Source of the DNA: DASXUX01 sp036504595
Lineage (GTDB): Bacteria > Planctomycetota > SZUA-567 > H5-PLA8
Direction: 5' to 3'
DNA length: 64,000 bases
Assembly: GCA_036504595.1 (NCBI GenBank)
Contig: DASXUX010000070.1
Span: 1-64,000, forward strand
Part shown: piece by piece, positions 1-7,464 of the stretch
Numbering within the stretch: the first letter of the stretch is position 1
Layout: each line of letters starts with the position of its first letter
Program-made: the position numbers and the translations under genes
Notes under the pieces: model-generated
The model's input: the letters and a program-made list of their open reading frames with translations, nothing else
Database searches by the model: none
What the model was told of the DNA's origin: nothing

Positions 1-162
1 GCTGTCGATTGGGTCGTGCCATTTGTTAGGCTGAGGCTCCCACCAACCGGCGAAGTAATTGACGCCGACGAGAACGTCCTTTTGAGGATGGTCTGCGGCG
101 AGGGAGATGCACGGAAGGGCGAGTAGTGCGGTTGCGATCAAGTGTGAAGGACGACGGGACAT
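1..162 (-). CDS. N-terminus of a secreted protein, cut by the window edge
   Basis: Only the first 54 codons are present, from an ATG at 162 to the left edge. The product begins with a basic start (M-S-R-R), a hydrophobic stretch around residues 8-22 and a likely signal peptidase site after S-L-A-A, so it is exported. The mature part starts D-V-L-V-G-V-N-Y-F-A-G-W-W, which resembles the opening strand of secreted TIM-barrel glycosidases, but 30 residues do not allow a family call. It lies 21 bases downstream of the DUF5681 gene on the same strand and may be the host gene flanking the integrated element. Export is well supported; the enzymatic role is a guess. Confidence 0.6.
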   Translation of the reverse strand, partial: MSRRPSHLIATALLALPCISLAADHPQKDVLVGVNYFAGWWEPQPNKWHDPIDS

Positions 163-183
163 TGTGATTTCTACACCGCAACA

Positions 184-579
184 TCACAGTATCGTGCGAT
201 ATCCCATCGAAGCTTGGTACTTCGCCGTTTCGCGCCGCTGCTTTTCGCTTGCGAGCGCCTCGCCGTCAAGATCCACGCGGTCGGGATCGACTGTGATCTG
301 TGGTTTTCCGACCAAGTAATCAAAAACGACCCGCGCTGCGGCCAGATCGCCAGCTTTCGCCTTCGCGACCACCGCCGCGACGATTGAACGCATGTCGTCT
401 TCGGAAACCGATCCCAACATCTGCAAGCGCAACTTCGCGACGCGGGCGGCGAACGGATTACCGGGACCACCGGGATTGCCGGGAGCGAAGCGGCCGGTGG
501 AAGGGTTGCGGCCGGTTGAGCCGTTTGGTGACGGGCTCGGTCGTGTTGAGACTGAGGCAACGGCGGACAGTGTATCCAT
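184..579 (-). CDS. DUF5681-type small protein, phage or element associated
   Basis: The 131-residue product contains G-R-F-A-P-G-N-P-G-G-P-G-N-P near residues 28-41, the hallmark of DUF5681 proteins, followed by a helical segment (S-E-D-D-M-R-S-I-V through V-F-D-Y-L-V-G-K-P-Q). The family is frequent in planctomycetes and in prophage or integrated elements; its biochemical role is not known to me. The ATG at 579 is preferred over the GTG at 591 because GGAGGG lies just upstream. That ribosome binding site overlaps the stop region of the recombinase gene (593), so the two are probably translationally coupled and belong to one element. Confidence 0.7.
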   Translation of the reverse strand: MDTLSAVASVSTRPSPSPNGSTGRNPSTGRFAPGNPGGPGNPFAARVAKLRLQMLGSVSEDDMRSIVAAVVAKAKAGDLAAARVVFDYLVGKPQITVDPDRVDLDGEALASEKQRRETAKYQASMGYRTIL

Positions 580-592
580 GAAACCCTCCACC

Positions 593-2266
593 TCAGAATT
601 CCTCTACGATGCGCTTCGGCCACTGAACGGGCCACGGTTCGAGATGCGAGAACTGGTCAATGTAGTGCGTCGCCGCAACACCTGGCGAGTTCCCCATGAG
701 CCGTGAGATCTGAAGTGCGCTCTTTCCTGTTCGGGCCAAAATGCTGCCGAAAGTGTGGCGATAGATCTGCGGCGTATAGTCCCAGATCGCGGACTCTCGA
801 AACTTGTCAGAGACCTGTTCTGTCGCTCTTGCATCCTTCATCGAGCGCTCGAACGCAGTGAGAAACGCCCGCGGGCCAGACCACGGCTCTGGTTTGCTCT
901 TTGTTCGCTCGATTGTTCCCGGTGCTGAAAGCGAGGGGAAAAGCAGATCACTTTTCAACGGCACAGGGGACGTCGCCGTTTCGCGTTCATTCTGCCGTCG
1001 CTCAACGTGAGCCTTAAGCAATGGCAGCAGCTCAGTTTCTTCAATGGGCACGACTCGAAACCTTCGGTCGGTCTTGGTGGCATGAACCTCCAGCGAGTTG
1101 GGTTTGACATCATCAATCCTCAGTCGCAGCACTTCACCTTCTCGGGGGCCTGCCAGCACGCACGTTGCCACCAACGTCTTCCAGTACGGCGCTGAGTCGA
1201 GGGCAGACAATAACTGCTTGAACTCATCGTGTTTCTGAATCGCGACAACCCTATTCTGAATGGAGACTCCCTTGATGGTTGGGAGATTCTGCAGGGGATT
1301 GATCATGTCGTATTCATTGACGCACCAGCGGACAAATCCCGTGACGAAGTTGCGCCGGTTCTGCAGGGTTCTCGGCTTGTTGCTCATGCCGCGCAACCAC
1401 GCTATGGCATGCTGGCGGCGAAGTTCTGAGAGAGGGAAATCCTTCTGTCCAGGAAGCGTCTCGATGAACTTCTCAATCCATCGTTCCGCGTTTTCGGCGT
1501 GTTGCGCGGATCGATCTTTCCGCAGGTCGCCGAGCCATTTCTGTTCGGCGATGCCGATCTTCTCCTTTACATGCAGATTCAGTCGCCGAAGGAGCTGTTT
1601 GTTTTCTTCCTGAAGATCATTGACTTGGGCTGCGACAGCGCTCAGTCCCTGAAGCTGCATTTGAAGCTGCTCAATCTGAGTTCTTTGCTCTCGCACCAAG
1701 GCAGGTCCGAAACGTTCCATAACCAGGGAGACAACCCGTGGATTGATTTCCGGCTCCGGATCAGTTTGGATGAGCCTGCCACTCTCGTCGTCGTACTCTT
1801 CGCTGTTCGGCTTTCCGGCCTCTTCGACGTTCCACTTCTCAGCCAGCCGTCGAACCTGGGCGAGGTCTGCGTCCGTCAGACCTCTCTCTGCATCGAAGAT
1901 CTTCTCGATGGCAGCGTGCGGGCCGTAGAAAATCTCCAGCGCCTTCTTGGCCGCCTTGCCGTAGCCCACCTCACGGAGTTTAACTTCCGATATTGCAGTG
2001 ATGTCAGCTTGACAGAGCACCGCGTCGTTACATATAAGATTCAGGACGAAACAAACGGCGTCGGCGAAGTGCTTGTCGGTGCCCAGACCACGTGAGACAG
2101 GATCGCCGCGATGCACGGGATGGCGGAACACAACACGGTAGCCGCTTCTGGCCTTAGTGGGCTCGATTTTTCGTGTCGCCACGTGGTCTGCCTCAAGAGC
2201 GTTTGTTGCAACGTTGTTGCAACGCCTTTTCGACAGAAGCGTATCTCGGAAGTCGTTTGCTGTCAA
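593..2266 (-). CDS. Tyrosine-type recombinase/integrase
   Basis: This 557-residue protein has the phage-integrase layout. A helical N-terminal part carries a coiled coil (E-Q-L-Q-M-Q-L-Q-G-L). A core-binding domain follows (E-R-W-I-E-K-F-I-E-T through V-R-W-C-V-N-E-Y). The C-terminal catalytic domain holds the first Arg in A-G-P-R-E-G-E-V, the second Arg in I-Y-R-H-T-F-G-S and the nucleophile Tyr in A-A-T-H-Y-I. Two usual active-site histidines differ: the His of H-x-x-R is Gln (T-P-Q-I-Y-R), and the His before the Tyr is Asn (M-G-N-S). The gene starts with TTG only 17 bases from tRNA-Thr, which suggests integration next to that tRNA. A later start (for example the GTG of D-H-V-A-T-R) would leave the GTTGCAAC repeats upstream of the gene. 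Activity is uncertain because of the substitutions. Confidence 0.85.
   Translation of the reverse strand: MTANDFRDTLLSKRRCNNVATNALEADHVATRKIEPTKARSGYRVVFRHPVHRGDPVSRGLGTDKHFADAVCFVLNLICNDAVLCQADITAISEVKLREVGYGKAAKKALEIFYGPHAAIEKIFDAERGLTDADLAQVRRLAEKWNVEEAGKPNSEEYDDESGRLIQTDPEPEINPRVVSLVMERFGPALVREQRTQIEQLQMQLQGLSAVAAQVNDLQEENKQLLRRLNLHVKEKIGIAEQKWLGDLRKDRSAQHAENAERWIEKFIETLPGQKDFPLSELRRQHAIAWLRGMSNKPRTLQNRRNFVTGFVRWCVNEYDMINPLQNLPTIKGVSIQNRVVAIQKHDEFKQLLSALDSAPYWKTLVATCVLAGPREGEVLRLRIDDVKPNSLEVHATKTDRRFRVVPIEETELLPLLKAHVERRQNERETATSPVPLKSDLLFPSLSAPGTIERTKSKPEPWSGPRAFLTAFERSMKDARATEQVSDKFRESAIWDYTPQIYRHTFGSILARTGKSALQISRLMGNSPGVAATHYIDQFSHLEPWPVQWPKRIVEEF
2203..2224. repeat. Tandem 11-bp repeat TTGTTGCAACG x2
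   Basis: Two perfect adjacent copies of TTGTTGCAACG, each containing the palindrome GTTGCAAC. They lie in the first codons of the recombinase frame, or just upstream of it if a later start is used. The position would suit an operator or a recombinase arm-type site; this is inference from placement only. Confidence 0.6.
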
Positions 2267-2283
2267 GATGATAATATGAATAC

Positions 2284-2355
2284 GCCACCTTAGCTCAGCG
2301 GTAGAGCAACGGTTTTGTAAACCGTAGGTCCTGGGTCCGATCCCCAGAGGTGGCT
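2284..2355 (+). tRNA. tRNA-Thr (anticodon TGT)
   Basis: The sequence folds into a complete cloverleaf. The acceptor stem GCCACCT pairs with AGGTGGC, the D stem is GCTC/GAGC and the anticodon stem is ACGGT/ACCGT. The anticodon loop TTTGTAA gives TGT, which reads ACA. The variable loop is AGGTC and the T stem is CTGGG/CCCAG. No CCA is encoded. The T loop reads TCCGATC, so the position that is normally T55 (pseudouridine) is C, which is unusual. The recombinase gene begins 17 bases upstream on the opposite strand, making this tRNA a likely integration landmark. Confidence 0.93.
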
Positions 2356-2460
2356 TTTATAGGACTCACCACAACACCAACAAATTCCTTGTGTTATAGA
2401 ATCTAGATGTAGTCTTTTCTGCACCCGTCGCTGGTCAACCGGGCTGTCCTGGGCGGCTCG

Positions 2461-2904
2461 TTAGTAATCCAGCCCCCGCCTCTGCGCCTTGATCCGGCTG
2501 CGAGCCTGTTTCGACTCGATCCGGCGTTCGCGGCTGCCCTTCGTCGGCCGAGTCTTCCGACGCACCTTCGGCTCTATCGCGGCGGCTGCAACGAACGCCC
2601 GCAGCTTCTCGAGGCACGCTTCTCGATTCGCCGACTGCGATCGCTCCGTTTCGGAGACGATCAGGAGGTCTCCGTCGCTGGTGACGCGCTTCGCCTGCGC
2701 CGTGATGAGCCGGTGAAGGGCAGATCCCGAGAGCCCGACGATGGCGCTGGGGTGAACGCGCAGCTCGGCTTTAGTGTTTACTTTGTTGACGTTCTGTCCG
2801 CCAGGCCCGCCGGAACGCGCGAAGTGAAATCGGAGATTGGATTCGCGAACGCTGATGTTGGGGGCGAGCAAGATCGAGGATCCGAGCGGGGATGCGGTGT
2901 TCAT
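2461..2904 (-). CDS. arfB: Alternative ribosome-rescue factor / peptidyl-tRNA hydrolase ArfB (YaeJ)
   Basis: The 147-residue protein has the single GGQ domain of class-I release-factor-like hydrolases: R-S-G-G-P-G-G-Q-N-V-N-K, with GGQ at residues 35-37. It ends in a basic tail (R-R-K-T-R-P-T-K-G-S-R-E-R-R), the feature that separates ArfB from true release factors, which also have codon-recognition domains. ArfB enters the empty mRNA channel of stalled ribosomes and releases the peptide. The ATG at 2904 was chosen because the upstream frame shows no family similarity and the length matches typical ArfB (about 140 residues). It is monocistronic and converges on the tRNA. Confidence 0.93.
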   Translation of the reverse strand: MNTASPLGSSILLAPNISVRESNLRFHFARSGGPGGQNVNKVNTKAELRVHPSAIVGLSGSALHRLITAQAKRVTSDGDLLIVSETERSQSANREACLEKLRAFVAAAAIEPKVRRKTRPTKGSRERRIESKQARSRIKAQRRGLDY

Positions 2905-3077
2905 CGCGGCAGTGTAACTCCGCAGATTTCGGGTTACAGCTTCACCAGGGGCAATTCGGCAAGATGTCTCTCTAGCCTCATCACTCCACTGTTGTTCGCA
3001 TTGGAATCTAAAATCAGAGCCAAGAGGACGGCGCAAGAAAATGCATGACTTCTGGATCTTCTGGGCGGAAACTTCGA

Positions 3078-3326
3078 TCAGCGAATGAAAAACGGCGCGG
3101 CAGCCAACACAACCCAGATCGCAAGCGATAACCAGAAGGAATCAACGAAATAGCTGAAGAACATCATAACCGCGCCAGACACCATGAACGGGAACGACGG
3201 CCGTTTCTTGCCGTAGACGAAGTAGGCAAAGCCCACAGTCGAAATAAGCAGTGAGAGGAACAGGCTGCCAGCATCCACACGCTGAACAGTAGCCGAACCC
3301 CAGGAGAACGCAATCGAAGCAGTCAT
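3078..3326 (-). CDS. Small conserved membrane protein
   Basis: The 82-residue product has three hydrophobic segments, roughly residues 20-38, 46-60 and 63-81, separated by a short basic loop (Y-G-K-K-R-P). It resembles small integral membrane proteins of unknown function found scattered across bacteria, sometimes annotated as amino-acid transport proteins without evidence. There is no charged catalytic motif. It stands alone between the ArfB gene and a divergent hydrolase gene. Membrane location is well supported; the function is unknown. Confidence 0.65.
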   Translation of the reverse strand: MTASIAFSWGSATVQRVDAGSLFLSLLISTVGFAYFVYGKKRPSFPFMVSGAVMMFFSYFVDSFWLSLAIWVVLAAAPFFIR

Positions 3327-3464
3327 TTCGGCGACGTGCCCCGCGGCGTTCAGTTGCGAGTTAAGCCGCGTTCTCGCTCTGAGACGGCCACGGGGTTACA
3401 GCCGGTGAATACACCGTGCGGCTGGTTACATCACGTTAGTGGGGTCTGACCCGTGGAGTTTGCT

Positions 3465-4244
3465 ATGAAAATGCAACTGCTGTTCACGCTTCTTTTGTCC
3501 GCAGTCCTCGTTCGCGCCGCCATCGTCACTCAAACCGTCGAGTACAAACATGGCGACGTGATCTGCGAGGGCTATCTCGCTCATGACGACGCGACAAACG
3601 ATCCCAAGCCGGGTGTGATCGTGGTTCACGACTGGATGGGCAACGGCCCGTTCTCAAAACTGAAAGCCGAGGAACTTGCGAAGCTCGGATACGTCGGATT
3701 CGCCATCGACGTGTACGGCAAAGGCGTCCGCCCGCAGAATCCCAAAGAAGCTGCCGAACAAGCCGGGAAGTTCAAGCAGGACCGGAAACCTCTGCGGGAG
3801 CGGGTCAACGCTGCGCTGACATTCCTGAGAACGCAGAAGATGGTGGATCCCCGGCGCATCGCGGCGATGGGATATTGCTTCGGCGGCATGGCTGCGCTCG
3901 AACTCGGCCGAAGCGGGGCCGACATTCTCGGCATCGTCAGCTTCCACGGTTCGCTCGATAGTCCCACACCGGCAGACGGCAAGAACATCAAGGCCAAAGT
4001 CCTCGTGCTTCATGGCGCCGACGATCCGCACGTGCCGGATCGAGATGTCGCTGCCTTCGAAAGCGAGATGCGTGGTGGCGGCGTGGATTGGCAGTTGGTG
4101 AAGTACGGCAACGCCGTGCACGCCTTCACGAACCCGACCGCTGGCAACGACAACTCCAAAGGCGCGGCGTACAACGAGAAGGCCGACCGCCGTTCATGGC
4201 AGGCGATGAAGGACTTCCTCGCCGAGATACTGGCGGCGAAGTGA
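3465..4244 (+). CDS. Secreted dienelactone hydrolase family protein
   Basis: The 259-residue protein starts with a signal peptide (M-K-M-Q-L-L-F-T-L-L-L-S-A-V-L-V-R-A-A) and then an alpha/beta-hydrolase fold. The dienelactone-hydrolase triad is visible: nucleophile Cys138 in M-G-Y-C-F-G-G, Asp187 in G-A-D-D-P-H-V-P and His219 in N-A-V-H-A-F. The Cys nucleophile is the family signature. The signal peptide suggests action in the periplasm on an unknown ester or lactone. The ATG at 3465 is preferred to the GTG at 3453 because GTGGAG lies at ribosome-binding distance and the signal peptide then begins properly. No operon partners are adjacent. Confidence 0.9.
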   Translation: MKMQLLFTLLLSAVLVRAAIVTQTVEYKHGDVICEGYLAHDDATNDPKPGVIVVHDWMGNGPFSKLKAEELAKLGYVGFAIDVYGKGVRPQNPKEAAEQAGKFKQDRKPLRERVNAALTFLRTQKMVDPRRIAAMGYCFGGMAALELGRSGADILGIVSFHGSLDSPTPADGKNIKAKVLVLHGADDPHVPDRDVAAFESEMRGGGVDWQLVKYGNAVHAFTNPTAGNDNSKGAAYNEKADRRSWQAMKDFLAEILAAK

Positions 4245-4346
4245 AATCGAACCGTTGTCGGTCGTGTTCTCGCTCGGGCTGGTCTGGAGCGTGTGGCGCA
4301 GGATGTTCGTCGATCCGGAACCCGAACCGTGCGCGCCTTTGACAGG

Positions 4347-5375
4347 CTACTTCTTCTCCACGATCCAGATGTTCCTGAAGAACACCGGGTCACCGCCGTG
4401 GTCTTGAAGCTGAATGGCGGCTGGGGGTATTTCAGTATTCTTGGGGCCATTGGTGGCTCTGGGAATCTCGTACTTGTCGTGCACAAGTACGCCGTTGTGT
4501 TTTAGCGTCACCACCGCGTTCTTGGTCTTTGTCTTGCCGTCAGCGTCGTACTTCGCCGCCTCATATTCGATATCATAGGTCTGCCAGGACAGCGGCGGAA
4601 AACACATGTGCGGGCTTGTGCCCTTGATCGAGTACACGCCGCCGCACTCGTTCGGATCGCCCGCCAAACCGAACGAATCGAGCACCTGAATTTCGTGATT
4701 CTTTGGCAAGAAGACGCCGCTGTTCGAACGGCCTTGGCCGCGGCTCTCGGGCATAAAAGACGTCACGAGTTCCAGATGGAGCGTGAAGTCTGTAAACGTG
4801 CGCTTGCTGTTAACGCCCATCTTGAGGAACTTGCGCGCATCCATCCAGTCCTTCTTGTCCCACTGATCGGTGTTCGTGCCGTCGAAAAGCACGATGGCGC
4901 CTTCGGGAGGTTTGGCGCCGAGAGTCGGGCTTTGGCGCAAGACCTTCTTCAACGTGAACTTCTCGCCCTTGTCCGTCTCGCCTGTTAAAGTGTCGCCGCT
5001 GATGGTCCCTTTGTAGACCTGCTCGATCACAGTCTTGTCGCCATCGGTCTTAGCGTCCGGGGTGATATTGCCCTGCTTGGCCGGAACCTTCTCGATCTTC
5101 GTCTTGCCGTCCCAGCCTTCGCCGGGAAGCCCGCCAAGGTAAAAGGCAGAATGGAACTCACCTTTGCCGCAAGCGATAACCTGCGCCCCGAGTTTCTGCT
5201 TGGCGCCATCTGCCCCCGCTACTTCACCGAGATACTCGCCTTGGACTTTGAAGTCCGGCCCGGCGCTGGCCTCGTCAACCGCGGTAAATCCTTTCACCTT
5301 CTCCCCGGCGTGAAGCAGTCCCGCCAGTGCAAGCAAGCCGCAAATCGCCCATGTGCTTCCGTATCGCCGCGTCAT
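4347..5375 (-). CDS. Secreted DUF1080 protein (3-keto-disaccharide hydrolase type)
   Basis: The 342-residue protein has a signal peptide (residues 1-23, ending L-L-H-A-G), a small N-terminal domain of about 120 residues, and a DUF1080 jelly-roll domain from G-A-I-V-L-F-D-G-T-N to F-F-R-N-I-W-I-V. Family marks include S-N-S-G-V-F-L, E-I-Q-V-L-D-S, the W-Q-T-Y-D-I-E-Y strand and G-G-D-P-V-F-F-R-N-I. DUF1080 proteins are abundant in planctomycetes and verrucomicrobia; some members hydrolyse 3-keto-glycosides and are related to laminarinase-type folds. The ATG at 5375 follows GGTGGAG. It is transcribed divergently from the leader-protein cassette. Confidence 0.88.
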   Translation of the reverse strand: MTRRYGSTWAICGLLALAGLLHAGEKVKGFTAVDEASAGPDFKVQGEYLGEVAGADGAKQKLGAQVIACGKGEFHSAFYLGGLPGEGWDGKTKIEKVPAKQGNITPDAKTDGDKTVIEQVYKGTISGDTLTGETDKGEKFTLKKVLRQSPTLGAKPPEGAIVLFDGTNTDQWDKKDWMDARKFLKMGVNSKRTFTDFTLHLELVTSFMPESRGQGRSNSGVFLPKNHEIQVLDSFGLAGDPNECGGVYSIKGTSPHMCFPPLSWQTYDIEYEAAKYDADGKTKTKNAVVTLKHNGVLVHDKYEIPRATNGPKNTEIPPAAIQLQDHGGDPVFFRNIWIVEKK

Positions 5376-5581
5376 ATTCGTCTCCACCTTGCCATGCTCA
5401 AAATCCTTGTCTCATATACACCACGAGTGGTGGCTTCGCTCATTGTGCTCCGCCTGTCCCGCAACATGATTTATCAGACACCTGTTCATCTCACGCCTGC
5501 ATTTCTCTGGCGTCCGCGATACGCAAGGGTAGGATTCCGGCAGCAAACACAACCAAGCGTGCTCTGGGAAAGGGTGCTCTC

Positions 5582-6457
5582 ATGCCAGCGCGAGACAAGC
5601 CTTCCGAAAAAGAGGCCGTGCGAACGACGATCGTCGGCGGCCGGCCTCCTGGCTGCGGCACGGAAATCGGGACGGTCCCTCGCGGGATCGAAATCCTAAT
5701 CAAGAAGGCTTCCGTAGACCCCGACTTCAAGCGGCGGCTTCTGGAGAGCCGCGCCGAAGCGGCGGGCGTTATCGGCCTGAAGCTGGAGCCCAGCGAGGCG
5801 CTGATGCTCGGTGCGGTACCCGCCGCGCAACTGGAAGCCATCATCGGCGGGACGAAAGTCAGCGAACTGGAACGCTCCGCGTTTCTGGGCGCGGCGGCGG
5901 CATTGATGCTGGCTGCGCTGACGGGGTGCGGTCAAGAGAAATCGCCTCCCGTTGCGGGCATTGCGCCCGGTCGGACCTTGGGAATTTCTCCGGACCGGCC
6001 GGACGTAAAGCCGGTGAAGCCAGCGGAGCCGAATACGCCGCCAAAAGAGGTTGCGCCGACCGACGGGATTCGCCCAGACCGGCCGCCAGTGCCGGCGAAT
6101 CAAGCGCCAACCGACATGGCCGGAGCACGTCCCATCCGGCCGGAGACAGCGCCGCCGGTGCCGAAAGTTGAAGAGAAGGCGGAGATTTCGCCAGAACTGC
6201 GCAAGCGTTTTGACGAACTGGTCGCCGAACTGGAGTCGCCGGAGTTCGAGCGCCGCGAGAAGGCGACGGGCGAGTTAATCAAGCTGGGCAAGCCGATCTT
6301 GCCGCTGCTCGATGCAGCTCGGACCATGCGACCGGAAGTGGCGAATAGGATTCGGATTATCCGTTTGTCCCTGAGCGAAAGCCTCGATCTCGGTCGACCC
6401 GTTATGCTCGGCATACGCCCCGACCGCCTCAACGAGGCGTTGGCGAGGAAAAAATAA
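5582..6457 (+). CDS. RiPP-leader-like protein 1 with internal lipobox and GIRPDR motifs
   Basis: I do not recognise a named family for this 291-residue protein. Residues 30-93 form a helical domain (T-V-P-R-G-I-E-I-L-I-K-K, D-P-D-F-K-R-R-L-L-E, E-A-L-M-L-G-A-V-P) that resembles leader domains of modified peptides. A hydrophobic stretch at 97-113 ends in a perfect lipobox, L-T-G-C (113-116), so the rest may be exported as a lipoprotein. The exported part is Pro-rich and repeats G-[IA]-x-P-x-R at 126, 134, 162, 181 and 277. Residues 203-262 match a short HEAT-like segment common in planctomycete proteins. The ATG at 5582 starts the domain cleanly. It is followed by a paralogue and a B12-type radical SAM enzyme. 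Confidence 0.75.
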   Translation: MPARDKPSEKEAVRTTIVGGRPPGCGTEIGTVPRGIEILIKKASVDPDFKRRLLESRAEAAGVIGLKLEPSEALMLGAVPAAQLEAIIGGTKVSELERSAFLGAAAALMLAALTGCGQEKSPPVAGIAPGRTLGISPDRPDVKPVKPAEPNTPPKEVAPTDGIRPDRPPVPANQAPTDMAGARPIRPETAPPVPKVEEKAEISPELRKRFDELVAELESPEFERREKATGELIKLGKPILPLLDAARTMRPEVANRIRIIRLSLSESLDLGRPVMLGIRPDRLNEALARKK

Positions 6458-6525
6458 GGCCGGCGAGGACAAACGTGCGGACAAGATAGTTGTGATCAGA
6501 CGCCGAAGTGAGATTGGAGGCCATC

Positions 6526-7332
6526 ATGTCACAGCGCGAGAACAAGCCAGAGAACCAGCCGGTGCCAACGACGTTGTGGGGCACGATCCCGCGCGGGATG
6601 GAAGTGCTGATCAAGAAAGCAGCGGTGGACACCGAGTTCCGACGGCAACTTCTGGCTGACCGCGAGAAAGCTGTTGCCGGGTTAGGCCTGAAACTCGACG
6701 CGACAGAGGCGCTGCTTCTGAAGGCTGTGCCATCTGAGCAGCTCGACCGCATCATCGCGCAGACGAAAGTGCCCGAGGCTCACCGCGCGGCGTTTCTGGG
6801 CACCGCGGCGGCGCTGATGCTGGCGATTGTCGGCGTGAGCGGTCCCACGAAGGCCGCGGAAGGTCCGGTGGCGCCTGGCGGCGTGCGCCCGGACATCGCA
6901 CGGTTGGCCGACGCTGAATCTCTAAAGACGGCGATGCGCGAACACGAGGACATGCGCAAGCAGAAGGACAGCGGCTATCTGGCGTTGACCACGTGGTTCC
7001 GCGCCGAGAAAGCGATGCACTCCGCCGTTTCAGCGCAAGGCAAGCGCGAACTGATCAAATCGGGCGCGGCGTTTCCGATGCCGGCGATCGACGCGGACAA
7101 TCTAGCCACACTCACCGCCGCGCTGCCGAAGCTTCCCGCCAGCAACGCGCCCAAGGATCTGTCGGATACCGTTGTCGTGAGCTGGAAGGAAGGCGCCGAG
7201 TGGAAGACGCGCACGTACAGCCGCGCCAACGTTCCGGCCGATGCCGCGCGCGTGCTGGTGCTGCTCGGCCTGCCTGAGAACCGCCCAGAGGAAATTCTCC
7301 CGACCAAAGGCGTCCGGCCGAACAAAGAGTGA
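6526..7332 (+). CDS. RiPP-leader-like protein 2, paralogue of the preceding gene
   Basis: This 268-residue protein shares its first 100 residues with the upstream gene product. The matched blocks are G-T-I-P-R-G-M-E-V-L-I-K-K, F-R-R-Q-L-L-A-D-R-E, T-E-A-L-L-L-K-A-V-P and A-A-F-L-G-T-A-A-A-L-M-L-A. The hydrophobic segment at 90-104 is followed by P-T-K-A-A-E, a plausible signal peptidase I site, instead of a lipobox. The exported part contains G-V-R-P-D at 119-123 and ends with G-V-R-P-N-K-E, echoing the motif of protein 1; the region between is not recognised. The ATG at 6526 follows GGAGG with six-base spacing. The same-strand order suggests one transcript with the radical SAM gene. Confidence 0.75.
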   Translation: MSQRENKPENQPVPTTLWGTIPRGMEVLIKKAAVDTEFRRQLLADREKAVAGLGLKLDATEALLLKAVPSEQLDRIIAQTKVPEAHRAAFLGTAAALMLAIVGVSGPTKAAEGPVAPGGVRPDIARLADAESLKTAMREHEDMRKQKDSGYLALTTWFRAEKAMHSAVSAQGKRELIKSGAAFPMPAIDADNLATLTAALPKLPASNAPKDLSDTVVVSWKEGAEWKTRTYSRANVPADAARVLVLLGLPENRPEEILPTKGVRPNKE

Positions 7333-7407
7333 CGTGTGACGGGTGGCGCGTGACGTGTGGAATGGCTGAAATCGCAACCATATCACCCGCCACCCGTCAC
7401 ATGTCAC
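7329..7407. repeat. Inverted repeat with 20-bp arms (GTGACGTGTGACGGGTGGCG type)
   Basis: The left arm at 7329-7348 and the right arm at 7388-7407 are reverse complements with one mismatch in 20. They lie between leader protein 2 and the radical SAM gene. The arms are built of GTGACG-like words that recur at about 43680-43710. It could act as an attenuator between the genes or be a dispersed repeat. Confidence 0.8.
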
Positions 7408-7464
7408 GACGGCGCCTCTCAAGCATACGGTCCTGCGGCAGGCCTTCGCATTGAAAGGAAGTAC

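Noticed and set aside
2356..2460. A second copy of the tRNA 3' end as an attachment site
   Set aside because: I looked for a direct repeat of the tRNA end on either side of the element within the window and did not find one.
4245..4346. A short membrane-protein-like fragment (S-L-G-L-V-W-S-V-W-R-R-M-F) between the hydrolase and DUF1080 genes
   Set aside because: It may be a gene remnant, but I could not tie it to a family and the stretch is only about 30 codons, so it is not listed.
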